The position numbers were made by a program, and so were the translations under genes. 22,518 nucleotides of DNA, taken from contig JAFAFW010000100.1 in assembly GCA_023423275.1 (NCBI GenBank), forward strand, positions 1-22,518, given 5' to 3'. The notes under the pieces are model-generated. The model was not told the DNA's origin. It ran no database searches and worked only from the letters and a program-made list of their open reading frames with translations. How positions within the stretch are numbered: the stretch's first letter is position 1; every line of letters begins with the position of its first letter. Below are positions 1 through 11,504 of this stretch, piece by piece. The DNA comes from Pseudomonadota bacterium (GTDB taxonomy: Bacteria; Pseudomonadota; Alphaproteobacteria; Rhizobiales; Hyphomicrobiaceae).

Positions 1-560
1 TCGATGGTGAGCGTGGCCATCCCGATCGCGGCCCGGTCGAACAGCGCGCGGAAGCCTTCGACGTGCTCGTCGAGGATCGACTGCTCGACCCGGGTGACGT
101 CGAGGTCGTCCAGCGGCTCCGTGACGGGATCCGGCGACGGGACGGGCTCCGGCTCCTCAGCAGGAGGCTCGGGTTCCGGCGCTCCGCCGCGCAGGCTCCG
201 GAACAGCCGGTCGGGGAGCTGCTCGAGGGGGATGGACTTCTCGATGTAGTCGAGCGCGCCCAGCTCGCCCAGCTCGGCCGTGAGGTCGGTGCCGCCGAAG
301 CCGCTGAACATCACCACCGAGGTCTCGGGTCGAACCGCCAGGATGGCCGGGAGGGTCTCGAGACCGTCCATCGCCGGCATCGACACGTCGAGCAGCACCG
401 CGTCGGGGTGGTGCCGCACCACGAGCTCGATGGCCTCCTCGCCGTCACCCGCCTCGCCCAGCACGTCGAAGAGCCCGGATGACTCCAGTCGCATCCGGAC
501 GAGCGTCCGCACGTCTGTCGAGTCGTCGACGAGCACGACCGAGACCTTGGCGGTCTCCAT
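1..560 (-). CDS. Response regulator with receiver domain and start of a PAS-like domain (partial, runs off left edge)
   Basis: An open frame reads leftward from an ATG at 560 to the window edge, giving 186 residues without a stop. A strong ribosome site, GGAGGAGA, sits just upstream of the start. Residues 5-122 form a receiver domain: acidic pair D12/D13, phospho-acceptor D58 in LLDVSMPAMDG, switch S86 and conserved K108. A Pro/Glu-rich linker follows (about 127-150). The segment from about 160 (EGFRALFDRAAIGMATL) resembles the opening of a PAS domain. The protein is therefore a phosphorylation-controlled signalling protein whose output lies outside the window. Codons end almost always in G or C, as in the adjacent half of metH and unlike the rest of the window. 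This fits an actinobacterial source. The receiver call is secure; the PAS call is an inference from the first few residues. Confidence 0.85.
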   Translation of the reverse strand, partial: METAKVSVVLVDDSTDVRTLVRMRLESSGLFDVLGEAGDGEEAIELVVRHHPDAVLLDVSMPAMDGLETLPAILAVRPETSVVMFSGFGGTDLTAELGELGALDYIEKSIPLEQLPDRLFRSLRGGAPEPEPPAEEPEPVPSPDPVTEPLDDLDVTRVEQSILDEHVEGFRALFDRAAIGMATLTI

Positions 561-596
561 CCGACTCTCCTCCGTCTGCTCGCGGCCATGGAGCTG

Positions 597-626
597 GGAC
601 GGCGGAGCGCTCTGCACCGGCCGTCC
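597..626. repeat. Inverted repeat upstream of the response regulator
   Basis: GGACGGC (597-603) and GCCGTCC (620-626) are perfect 7-base arms around a 16-base loop. The loop itself contains the palindrome GAGCGCTC (605-612). It lies 37-66 bases upstream of the response-regulator ATG. It could be a leader hairpin or a protein site; there is no T-tract to support a terminator. Confidence 0.4.
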
Positions 627-696
627 ACGGGTGGCAGGTTCCCACAATCGGGCGCCGGGATGCATCGCCCACGCGGAGGACGCGCGGCGAGTCGTC

Positions 697-736
697 GGTG
701 CTAGGTGCTCGGTGCTCGGTCCTCGGTCCTCGGTGA

Positions 737-745
<9 letters not shown>
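697..745. repeat. Seven-copy heptad tandem repeat overlapping the metH stop codon
   Basis: The sequence divides into seven consecutive 7-base units: GGTGCTA, GGTGCTC, GGTGCTC, GGTCCTC, GGTCCTC, GGTGATC, AGTCCTC. The consensus is GGTSCTC. The last units cover the stop codon (737-739) and final codons of metH on the opposite strand. The rest lies in the gap between metH and the response regulator. The unit is not a multiple of three, so copy-number change would alter the C-terminal codons of MetH. Confidence 0.8.
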
Positions 746-3439
<2,694 letters not shown>

Positions 3440-3477
3440 CAAATCGAATTCCGTGTTGAATGAGCGGTAAGCAGCCT

Positions 3478-4182
3478 TCACGCGAAAGCGAGCCAACCCT
3501 TGATAGCCAGTCCGCGAAAAATCGGCGTCAGACGCTGAAACCCTGCATTCGTCAGCAGGTTCTCTTCACGCTCTTCCGACACCACGGCGACGTTTTTGAA
3601 GTTCTCGGCGTTGCTTTTGGCAACCTCTTCCGCGACGCCATTGCGCATCGCGTGCCGCTTCCAAATTCGGCGTAGGAGCTCGGTCCGCGCTTCACCCACC
3701 ACACCGACGCCGTCGAAGATTGCAAAAGGTGCATTCGGCTTCAGTCTGCTGCGGATGGCTTTGAAAAACGCAAGTTTCGCACCATCGTCCGGAACGAAGT
3801 GCGCGGTGAGGATGCACGTCGCAGCATCGAAACCGTTGTCTTCAAGAGCTTCGATGGTCGTCGTTTCCACGCGGCTGCGTGCACCAACCGGACTTTCGGC
3901 GAGACGCCGCCGTGCGACATCGACCATGGGCTGATGCGTATCGACGCCGACGAACGACCAGTGCGGATTGTTCTGGCCAAGGCGCAGGATTTCCTCGCCT
4001 CCGCCGGCGCCGACGATCAGGATTTTTGCGGCATCTTGTGGAAGGAGTTCGAGAAGCGCGGACTCCACGATAGCGAAGATGGCCAGCCGACCAGGAATGA
4101 ACTGCTCGGCCAGCCTCGCGTAATCATCGAGGTTGGGGACTTGCTGATCCTCGAACTTCATCGCTGTCATCGCGTCACCCAT
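3478..4182 (-). CDS. Class I SAM-dependent methyltransferase between the two metH parts
   Basis: The protein has 234 residues with a class I methyltransferase fold. Motif I is ILIVGAGGGEEILRLG (54-69), and acidic D81 after strand 2 (FVGVD) would contact the ribose of SAM. Later segments (AATCILTAHFV, FAIFDGVGVVG) fit strands 4 and 5. The substrate cannot be read from sequence. Its ATG overlaps the stop of the metH homocysteine-domain gene by 8 bases (4175-4182), so it is translated as part of the methionine operon. ATG codons at residues 5 and 8 are alternative starts. The gene occupies the gap where the two halves of methionine synthase are split. A role linked to SAM turnover or repair of the enzyme is possible but is inference only. 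Confidence 0.85.
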   Translation of the reverse strand: MGDAMTAMKFEDQQVPNLDDYARLAEQFIPGRLAIFAIVESALLELLPQDAAKILIVGAGGGEEILRLGQNNPHWSFVGVDTHQPMVDVARRRLAESPVGARSRVETTTIEALEDNGFDAATCILTAHFVPDDGAKLAFFKAIRSRLKPNAPFAIFDGVGVVGEARTELLRRIWKRHAMRNGVAEEVAKSNAENFKNVAVVSEEREENLLTNAGFQRLTPIFRGLAIKGWLAFA

Positions 4183-5239
4183 GCACGAAGGGTTCGAGTC
4201 CCGACAGCCTCATCCGCGTGGTGATCTTCGGGACGCGGCGCGGCGGATGCTTCTCGACGTGCTGGCGCACGTGGGCGATGTGTTCCGGCGTCGAACCGCA
4301 ACAGCCACCGACGATGTTCAGAAGCCCGTCGGCCGCCCATGGCCCGATCTGGCAGGCCATCTGATCCGGCGTCTCGTCGTATTCACCCATGGCGTTGGGC
4401 AGGCCCGCATTCGGGTATGCCGAGATCAGCGTATCGGCGATGTTGGAGAGTTCGGCCAGGAACGGGCGCATGGCCTCAGCACCGAGCGCACAATTAAGTC
4501 CGATCGCGAATGGCCTCAGGTGCCGCATCGAATACCAGAACGCCTCCGGCGTCTGGCCTGACAGCGTGCGGCCGGAGCGATCGGTGATCGTGCCGGAAAT
4601 CATGACCGGCAGCGTGACGCCCAGTTCGTCGAACACATCGAGCGTCGCGAACCCGGCCGCCTTGGCGTTCAGCGTATCGAAGATCGTCTCGATCAGGATG
4701 ATATCCGAGCCGCCTTTGATGAGGGCGCGCACCTGCTCGGCATAAGCAGAGTGCAGCTCATCGAACGTGACATTGCGATAGCCGGGATTGCCGACGTCCG
4801 GCGAGATCGACGCGGGTCGGTTGGTCGGGCCGACCGCACCGGCGACGAAGCGCGGCTTATCCGGCGTCTTCTTGGTCCACACGTCGGCCGCCGCGCGCGC
4901 GATCTTGGCGGCCTCGAAATTGATCTCGTACGACAGATCCTCCATCTCGTAGTCGGCCATCGAGATGCGCTGCGCATTGAAGGTATTGGTCTCGATGATG
5001 TCAGCGCCGGCCGCGAGATACGCGTCGTGGATGCCGTAAATGATCTTCGGCTGCGTCAGCACCAGCAGATCGTTGTTGCCCTTCACATCCTTGCTGTGAT
5101 CGGCGAACCGCTTGCCGCGATAGTCGGCCTCTCCAAGCTTGTGCCGCTGGATCATCGTGCCCATGGCGCCGTCGATGATCAGGATACGATCGGCGGCAGC
5201 AGCTTTCAGCGCCGCGATACGAGCCTTGAGCGTTGTCAT
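4175..5239 (-). CDS. metH: Homocysteine S-methyltransferase domain of methionine synthase (first part of split MetH)
   Basis: The 354-residue protein is the N-terminal (homocysteine-binding, zinc) module of cobalamin-dependent methionine synthase as a separate polypeptide. It shows the TIM-barrel opening ILIIDGAMGTMIQ and the zinc ligands C250 (GLNCALG), C313 and C314 (GGCCGSTPEH). It ends with RLSGLEPF, which in single-chain MetH is the linker to the pterin domain, so the split falls exactly at a domain border. The ATG overlaps the metF stop by four bases (ATGA, 5236-5239), indicating coupled translation. It should act with the 737-3439 product, since it has no B12 domain of its own. Split MetH is known in several alphaproteobacteria. 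Confidence in the family is high. Confidence 0.95.
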   Translation of the reverse strand: MTTLKARIAALKAAAADRILIIDGAMGTMIQRHKLGEADYRGKRFADHSKDVKGNNDLLVLTQPKIIYGIHDAYLAAGADIIETNTFNAQRISMADYEMEDLSYEINFEAAKIARAAADVWTKKTPDKPRFVAGAVGPTNRPASISPDVGNPGYRNVTFDELHSAYAEQVRALIKGGSDIILIETIFDTLNAKAAGFATLDVFDELGVTLPVMISGTITDRSGRTLSGQTPEAFWYSMRHLRPFAIGLNCALGAEAMRPFLAELSNIADTLISAYPNAGLPNAMGEYDETPDQMACQIGPWAADGLLNIVGGCCGSTPEHIAHVRQHVEKHPPRRVPKITTRMRLSGLEPFVHG

Positions 5240-6150
5240 GCGACCACCGTTTGCGGCACTGCCGGTGTGCGTGCTCTCAGGCCAAGCAGATGACAGATGG
5301 CGAACACGAGATCGGCGCGATTGAGCGTATAGAAGTGAAACTGGCGGATGCCCTGATCGACCAGATCCATGACCTGCTCGGCAGCGACCGCCGCCGCAAC
5401 CAGATGGGTCGTCGCCGGATCATCGTCCAGCCCCTCGAAGCGGCGCGCCAGCCATGCGGGAATGCTGGTGCCGGTCTTGGTTGCGAAGCCCGCGACCTGC
5501 TTGAAGTTATGAATCGGTACGATGCCGGGAACGATCGGGCACCAGATGCCGCGCGCGCGCGCATTCTCGACAAACCGGAGATAGTGCTCGTTATCAAAGC
5601 AGAACTGCGTGATAACCCGATTGGCCCCGGCGTCGACCTTGGCTTTCAGGTTATCCAGGTCTGCGGCCAGAGACGGGCTTTCCGGATGCTTTTCAGGATA
5701 TCCCGCCACCGAAATCTCGAACGCGCCGACGTTCGCGATCCCTGACACCAGTTCGGCGGCATTCGCATAACCGCCAGGATGGGGCTCATACCGCGTGCCG
5801 ACACCGCCGGCCGGATCGCCGCGCAGTGCAACGATGTGGCGAACACCGGCATCCCAATAGTCGCGAACGACCGCGTCGATCTCGTTGCACCCCGCTCCCA
5901 CACACGTCAGATGCGCCGCCGGCTGCAGCGTTGTCTCACTGGCCAGACGCGCCACCGTTGCATGCGTACGCTCGCGCGTGGTCCCGCCAGCGCCATACGT
6001 CACCGATACGAACTGCGGCCCGAGCGGCTCCAGCCGCCGGATCGCCGTCCACAGCGCCTCTTCCATCCGCTCGTTCTTCGGCGGAAAGAATTCGAATGAG
6101 ACCGAAATCTCGCCAGCGCCCACCAGCCGGCTTTTGCGTTCGGATGTCAT
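5236..6150 (-). CDS. metF: Methylenetetrahydrofolate reductase
   Basis: The product reduces 5,10-methylene-THF to 5-methyl-THF using FAD and NAD(P)H, supplying the methyl donor for MetH. At 304 residues it has the size of bacterial MetF. It carries SFEFFPPK (18-25; E20 corresponds to the catalytic Glu), TYGAGGTTRERT (51-62), ALRGDP (108-113) and PGIVPI. The start is ATG 6150, preceded by TGAGGT at good spacing. The frame is open for 57 more codons upstream, but these lie inside the preceding gene and read as Arg-rich shadow sequence. The ATG overlaps the stop of the arsR-methyltransferase gene as ATGA (6147-6150), and its own stop overlaps the next start. Neighbouring metH parts confirm the role. 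Confidence 0.96.
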   Translation of the reverse strand: MTSERKSRLVGAGEISVSFEFFPPKNERMEEALWTAIRRLEPLGPQFVSVTYGAGGTTRERTHATVARLASETTLQPAAHLTCVGAGCNEIDAVVRDYWDAGVRHIVALRGDPAGGVGTRYEPHPGGYANAAELVSGIANVGAFEISVAGYPEKHPESPSLAADLDNLKAKVDAGANRVITQFCFDNEHYLRFVENARARGIWCPIVPGIVPIHNFKQVAGFATKTGTSIPAWLARRFEGLDDDPATTHLVAAAVAAEQVMDLVDQGIRQFHFYTLNRADLVFAICHLLGLRARTPAVPQTVVA

Positions 6151-7175
6151 GGGGCGGACCTCACGGGTTGTAAGTCTTGGAGTGGCGCGGTTGCGGCGCG
6201 TTTGCGATGTCCAGGCCGCTCCGCGAGCCATATCGAGACGGTCAGCTTGCCGGATGCGCTTTCCGGTGGCGGTGCGAGATCGCGCACGTCGCGCATGACC
6301 AGACCGGCGTCGGCGAGCCATTGCCCAACCTGGGCATGCGAAAATCCGAGGCGCTCGTGCGCGTATTGCTCGCGCAGGAACTCCAGAGAATGCGGAGCGA
6401 AATCGACGATCAGCAGACGTCCGCCCGGGCCGAGAACGCGCGCCGCCTCGCTGATCGCATCAGCCGGGTCGCTCAGGAAGTGCAGCACCTGATGCATGAT
6501 GACCGTATCGGCCACGTCATCGGCGAATGACAGGTTGTAGATGTCGCCGTGGCGGACCTGGGTGTGGGACAGCCCATCCTTACTGATCTTGCTGCGCGCA
6601 TACGCCAGCATCGACGGATTGACGTCGACGCCGACAGCCCGAGCATATCGGTCAGCGAACAGCTCCAACGTGCGGCCGGTTCCGGTTCCCAGATCAATCA
6701 GCAGATCCCCAGGCCCGGATCCCAGAGCCTCGCGCATGGACTGCTCAACCTCCACTTCGGAGACATGAAGGGCACGAATGCGATCCCAGTCAGCCGCATG
6801 CGACCGGAAGTAGTCCTGCGCCGCCCCTTCGCGTTCGGACTTCAGGGCCTCCGCACGCTGGCGGTCGCGGAGATAGATCGGATCCGACTGATCAACAGCG
6901 GCAACGATGCCACGGGCCACGTCGCCAAGCTGTCCCTCCGCCAGCCGGCAGAAGACCCAGCTTCCCTCGCGGACGCGCTCCACCAGCCCGGCCTCACCCA
7001 GAAGCTTCACGTGACGGCTGATGCGCGGCTGGCTCTGCCCGAGAATGCGGGTGAAATCCTTGACGTTGAGTTCGCCTGCCGCGAGCAACAGCAGGATGCG
7101 CAGACGCGTCTGGTCAGCGGCTGCCTTCAGGGCCGCGACCACTGCGTCCAGTTCAATGCCACCTGCAATCGACAT
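6147..7175 (-). CDS. ArsR-family regulator fused to a SAM-dependent methyltransferase domain
   Basis: This 342-residue protein heads the methionine operon. Residues 8-95 form an ArsR winged helix; the recognition helix is near SQPRISRHVKLLGEAGLV (48-65). The metal-binding ELCVCDL motif of arsenic sensors is replaced by ELNVKDF, so it is not expected to sense metals that way. Residues about 120-310 form a class I methyltransferase, with motif I LLIDLGTGTGRTLELF (158-173). The start has a strong GAGGAGGG site just upstream. An AT-rich palindrome in the promoter (7200-7221) is the likely operator, implying autoregulation. ArsR-type regulators of the SAM cycle that sense SAM or SAH (SahR type) are known in Proteobacteria. 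By context, sensing SAM or SAH through the methyltransferase domain is plausible but unproven. Confidence 0.92.
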   Translation of the reverse strand: MSIAGGIELDAVVAALKAAADQTRLRILLLLAAGELNVKDFTRILGQSQPRISRHVKLLGEAGLVERVREGSWVFCRLAEGQLGDVARGIVAAVDQSDPIYLRDRQRAEALKSEREGAAQDYFRSHAADWDRIRALHVSEVEVEQSMREALGSGPGDLLIDLGTGTGRTLELFADRYARAVGVDVNPSMLAYARSKISKDGLSHTQVRHGDIYNLSFADDVADTVIMHQVLHFLSDPADAISEAARVLGPGGRLLIVDFAPHSLEFLREQYAHERLGFSHAQVGQWLADAGLVMRDVRDLAPPPESASGKLTVSIWLAERPGHRKRAATAPLQDLQPVRSAP

Positions 7176-7197
7176 CCGCCCTCCTCAACGGAGATGG

Positions 7198-7225
7198 AGC
7201 ATATAAAGATATCTTTATGTGTCAA
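7198..7225 (-). promoter_or_regulatory. Promoter of the methionine operon
   Basis: Reading the minus strand, TTGACA (7225-7220) is a perfect -35 box. TATGCT (7203-7198) follows after 16 bases as the -10. Transcription would begin about 15-20 bases upstream of the arsR ATG at 7175. The palindrome at 7200-7221 fills the spacer and touches both boxes. Confidence 0.65.
7200..7221. promoter_or_regulatory. Palindromic operator, probably for the ArsR-methyltransferase regulator
   Basis: ATAAAGATATCTTTAT (7203-7218) is a perfect 16-base palindrome. With one mismatched pair it extends to 22 bases (7200-7221). It is strikingly AT-rich against the surroundings. It lies between the -35 and -10 boxes of the operon promoter, so binding there would block RNA polymerase. 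Symmetry and placement match an ArsR-family dimer site. Confidence 0.7.
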
Positions 7226-7256
7226 GTGTCATTGCTCCCCCGATGCCATCCCTTGC

Positions 7257-7274
7257 CTGTTCCGCCGGGAACAG
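7257..7274. repeat. Inverted repeat CTGTTCC-GCCG-GGAACAG
   Basis: The two 7-base arms are perfectly complementary around a 4-base centre. It lies in the divergent gap between the methionine operon and the small membrane-protein gene, 32 bases upstream of the operon's -35 box. It could be an activator or repressor site or a hairpin. There is no T-tract. Confidence 0.45.
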
Positions 7275-7382
7275 CTTCCGGTCAGCCCTCGTGGTAAGCA
7301 GAATTCGCCGCCCGATTAGTGGATCGCTAAGACGGCGCAACGTACATCAGCGGCTCCAGCCAGATCTGAAAAGACCACCCCC

Positions 7383-7784
7383 ATGACGTCCGCCATCATC
7401 ACCCGCCTCGAGAGCACCTCTGCCCCACAGGCGGCAACGTCCTCTGCGCGCGCCGTCCGCGCTACAGTCCTGATGACGGCGTGTCTCGTTGTGCCGGCGG
7501 CGCTGCTGCTCCTGACACCGTTTGCGATGCTGGGACTGGCAGCCGTGGAGCAGCCGGAAGTTCTGGCCACGCTATCTGACCGGCCGGGCCTCGCGGCACA
7601 GCTTGGGCTCGCTTTGATCATATCCCTGATATTCTGCGCGCTACCGTTCCGGCTGCGCACGGCGAAACCCGCGATGGTCGAGGCTCCAGCCAGCGCGGAG
7701 GCGCCGATCCAGCCCAAAGCCGCCCCTGTGATCGCTCTCTCGCCGCGTGACGAGCCTCCCGAATCACATCCCCTCGCCGCCTGA
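7383..7784 (+). CDS. Small hypothetical membrane protein
   Basis: I do not recognise this 133-residue protein. It has two clear hydrophobic segments, about residues 27-54 and 70-91. A short N-terminal tail precedes them and a Pro/Ala-rich C-terminal tail (about 95-133) follows, rich in PAPASAEAP-type sequence. The short loop and Arg residues after the second segment suggest both ends are cytoplasmic. The ribosome site is weak (GAAAAG upstream). Base usage is like the neighbouring alphaproteobacterial genes. An equally long frame on the opposite strand is Ser/Arg-rich shadow sequence and less credible. The gene stands alone, divergent from the methionine operon and 273 bases before the MlaC-like gene. 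Confidence 0.5.
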   Translation: MTSAIITRLESTSAPQAATSSARAVRATVLMTACLVVPAALLLLTPFAMLGLAAVEQPEVLATLSDRPGLAAQLGLALIISLIFCALPFRLRTAKPAMVEAPASAEAPIQPKAAPVIALSPRDEPPESHPLAA

Positions 7785-7874
7785 CGTCAGAGGCCGCACG
7801 GCGTCGGTCTTTTCCCCATCCAAAAGTGCTTTTCCATCACGTGGCCCGGCATGGGACACGGATTGACCATCTTT

Positions 7875-7903
7875 TTGGCTCTATCGGTAACGAATTCTAC
7901 ACT
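7875..7903 (+). promoter_or_regulatory. Candidate promoter of the MlaC-like gene
   Basis: TTGGCT (7875-7880) and TACACT (7898-7903) are separated by exactly 17 bases. The promoter lies in the 273-base gap before the gene and would leave a leader of about 145 bases. The leader contains the inverted repeat at 7938-7952. Confidence 0.4.
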
Positions 7904-7937
7904 GTGACCGTGGAGACATGATTGTCATACGGCTTTA

Positions 7938-7952
7938 CCGGGATGGTCCCGG
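7938..7952. repeat. Hairpin CCGGGA-TGG-TCCCGG in the MlaC-like gene leader
   Basis: Perfect 6-base arms flank a 3-base loop. It sits about 105 bases upstream of the ATG at 8058 and downstream of the candidate promoter, so it would be transcribed. No T-tract follows, so it is not an obvious terminator. Confidence 0.4.
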
Positions 7953-8057
7953 CTGCAGTTGACGCGGATAGCAGCGGCTGGCATCGATGGCTGTCTGCTT
8001 GGCTGCGTAAGGCTGGATACGTCGATGCTTGACCGCTTCTTTTTCCGGAGCAGAGGA

Positions 8058-8657
8058 ATGGCTACTGAAGTTCATCGGCGCGCTGAATCGCACGGTTGGC
8101 GGCTGGCTGCGTTTGCGTTTCTGCCGCTCGTGGCTGCGCTGATCGTAGCGCCTGCAAGCGCCCAGGAACCGGCCGTCGAATTCATGAAGCAGGCTTCGCG
8201 CGAGCTGATCGCGGCAGCGAAGTCCGGCAACCCGGAAGATTTCATTGAGGTCATCCAGAAGCGCGGACACGTCCCGGCGATCGGGCTTTACGCGCTTGGT
8301 AATTACAAAGTGCACCTGAAGGCCACGGACCGCAGCACCTACTACGGTGGCATGGTGCGCTTCATCGCCCGCTACGCCGCGACCGAAGCCCCGAAATATG
8401 CCGTCAGCCACGCCGAGATCATGTCACCGCCGATCAAGGAAGGCGTTGGACTGTATGTCGACAGCCGCGTTCATCTTAAGAGCGGCACGTCTTATGACGT
8501 GCGCTGGCTGCTGGTTCCGCAAGGCAATTCGTTTCGCATCCGGGACGCGCAGGTCCTGGGCTTCTGGATGAGCCCGTTCCTGAAGAACCTGTTCGAATCC
8601 TACATCGGCGAGAACGGCGGGAATCCGAAGGCTCTGGTCATCGCGCTGAACCGGTAG
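8058..8657 (+). CDS. MlaC/Ttg2D-family periplasmic phospholipid-binding protein
   Basis: The 199-residue product resembles MlaC, the periplasmic shuttle that carries phospholipids between the outer-membrane MlaA complex and the inner-membrane MlaFEDB transporter. The start is ATG 8058, with GGAG seven bases upstream. An in-frame ATG at 7959 would add 33 residues before the signal peptide and has no good site. Residues about 14-35 form a signal peptide ending APASA, with cleavage predicted before QEP. The mature part shows the family pattern: alpha-helical N-terminus, FIARYAATEAPKYAVSHAEI, a VRWLLVPQGNSFRIRDAQV strand pair, and the closing FLKNLFESYIGENGG. No mlaD, mlaE, mlaF or mlaA gene is nearby, so it is an orphan here. 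The family call is from pattern recognition only. Confidence 0.75.
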   Translation: MATEVHRRAESHGWRLAAFAFLPLVAALIVAPASAQEPAVEFMKQASRELIAAAKSGNPEDFIEVIQKRGHVPAIGLYALGNYKVHLKATDRSTYYGGMVRFIARYAATEAPKYAVSHAEIMSPPIKEGVGLYVDSRVHLKSGTSYDVRWLLVPQGNSFRIRDAQVLGFWMSPFLKNLFESYIGENGGNPKALVIALNR

Positions 8658-8669
8658 TTCTGCCGGCGC

Positions 8670-9629
8670 TCAATGCGCATGAGGATGGGACTGCGCCGTC
8701 GCGCCGACCTGATGGCCGACGGCCTGGACATGATCGCCGTCACAGCACGCTGACCCGAATTCCATTTCCAGTGTGCAATGAGCGATACCAAATCGCTCAC
8801 GCGCCACGGCACGCACCCCGTTCTTGACTGTCTCGACATCCGCGCCGCTCGCAGCTGTCACGACATGTGCTTCAAGTGACACGCGCTGTTCGTCGATCGA
8901 CCAGACGTGCAGATGATGGACGTCTTCCACCCCATCGACCTGCTTCAGCGCCGTCATGAGCGTGTCCACGTCGATATCAGGCGGCGTGCCAAGCATGAGG
9001 ATGCGGATTGCGCCTCCGATCTCGGCAAAGGCGTGCCAGAGAATGTAGACCGAGATCAGCAAGGTGATGAGCGGATCGACGATGCGCCAGTCGTAAAGAA
9101 TGATCAACGTGCCCGCGATGATCACTCCGACGGAGCCGAGCGCGTCCGCGACGTTGTGCAGGAAGGCCGCGCGGATGTTCATGCTGCTTTTGGACAGCCG
9201 GTAGGTCAGCAGCGCCGTAACGACGTCGATGACCAGTGCAATCCCCGCGATCCATACGACGATCCAGCCCGCGACCTCCGGAGGATCGTAAAACCTGACG
9301 ATCGCCTCGTAAGCCAGAAACACACCGATGACGATCAGCGTCGTGTAGTTGATGAGCGCGGCGACGATCTCCGCGCGCACATAGCCGAATGTCATGCGAT
9401 CATCGGAAGGCCGCCGGGCAATTTTCCGCGCCGCAAACGCGATCCCGAGCGAGATCGCATCCGACAGATTGTGGACGGCATCGGCGACCAGCGCGAGGCT
9501 GCCGGCCAGGATACCGCCAACGAGCTGGGCAACCGTCAGGCCGACATTGACGACGACCGCCCAGAGAACGCTGCGGTCACTGCCGACGTCATGGTGATGA
9601 TGATGTCCGTGGCCTGCGTGTCCTGACAT
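8670..9629 (-). CDS. Cation diffusion facilitator (zinc/divalent metal exporter, CzcD/ZitB-like)
   Basis: This 319-residue inner-membrane antiporter exports Zn2+ or a similar ion in exchange for protons. The N-terminus is His-rich (GHAGHGHHHHHDVG) and the C-terminus ends SHPHAH. Six membrane segments span about residues 20-215. The metal site is formed by H53 and D57 in TM2 (ADAVHNLSDA) and by H158 and D162 in TM5 (LHNVADALGS). The HxxxD pair in both helices is the zinc-type pattern. A cytoplasmic domain follows (about 220-300, VEDVHHLHVWSIDEQ). It starts 12 bases after the ettA stop, so the two are probably co-transcribed. It ends 12 bases from the convergent MlaC-like gene. Substrate preference for zinc is inferred from the motif. 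Confidence 0.93.
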   Translation of the reverse strand: MSGHAGHGHHHHHDVGSDRSVLWAVVVNVGLTVAQLVGGILAGSLALVADAVHNLSDAISLGIAFAARKIARRPSDDRMTFGYVRAEIVAALINYTTLIVIGVFLAYEAIVRFYDPPEVAGWIVVWIAGIALVIDVVTALLTYRLSKSSMNIRAAFLHNVADALGSVGVIIAGTLIILYDWRIVDPLITLLISVYILWHAFAEIGGAIRILMLGTPPDIDVDTLMTALKQVDGVEDVHHLHVWSIDEQRVSLEAHVVTAASGADVETVKNGVRAVARERFGIAHCTLEMEFGSACCDGDHVQAVGHQVGATAQSHPHAH

Positions 9630-9641
9630 GGTCCGACCTGT

Positions 9642-11297
<1,656 letters not shown>

Positions 11298-11349
11298 TGC
11301 GTTTGGCGCCCTTTTTGGAAAGCGGCTGTCATACGGGAAGTTGGCGGCG

Positions 11350-11377
11350 TTTTAGACGAAATCGCCCCATTTCTCAA
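11350..11377 (-). promoter_or_regulatory. Candidate promoter of ettA
   Basis: On the minus strand, TTGAGA (11377-11372) and CTAAAA (11355-11350) are separated by 16 bases, about 50 bases upstream of the ettA ATG. The gap to the divergent DUF1003 gene is 207 bases. A TATACT at 11468-11473 could be a -10 for that gene, but it lacks a convincing -35. Confidence 0.35.
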
Positions 11378-11504
11378 TCGACCGGATCGACGCGGCGCGC
11401 CCGGCGGTCCAAGCTGGAATAGATATGATCGCGCGCGGAAATACCAAGCCCTCGCAACCCGGACGGCTATACTGGGAGCCGGCCAGCCGCTGAGAATATC
11501 AAGC

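Noticed and set aside
3440..3496. TTG start at 3496 for the second metH part
   Set aside because: It overlaps the preceding gene and adds 19 residues before the conserved pterin domain; ATG 3439 gives the family-like N-terminus, though neither has a strong ribosome site.
7176..7382. SAM riboswitch upstream of the methionine operon
   Set aside because: The predicted leader is only about 15-20 bases long, too short for any known SAM riboswitch; control appears to be by the palindromic operator.
7316..7717. 133-codon open frame antisense to the small membrane protein
   Set aside because: Ser/Arg/Ala-rich shadow composition without a ribosome site; the plus-strand frame has two proper membrane segments.
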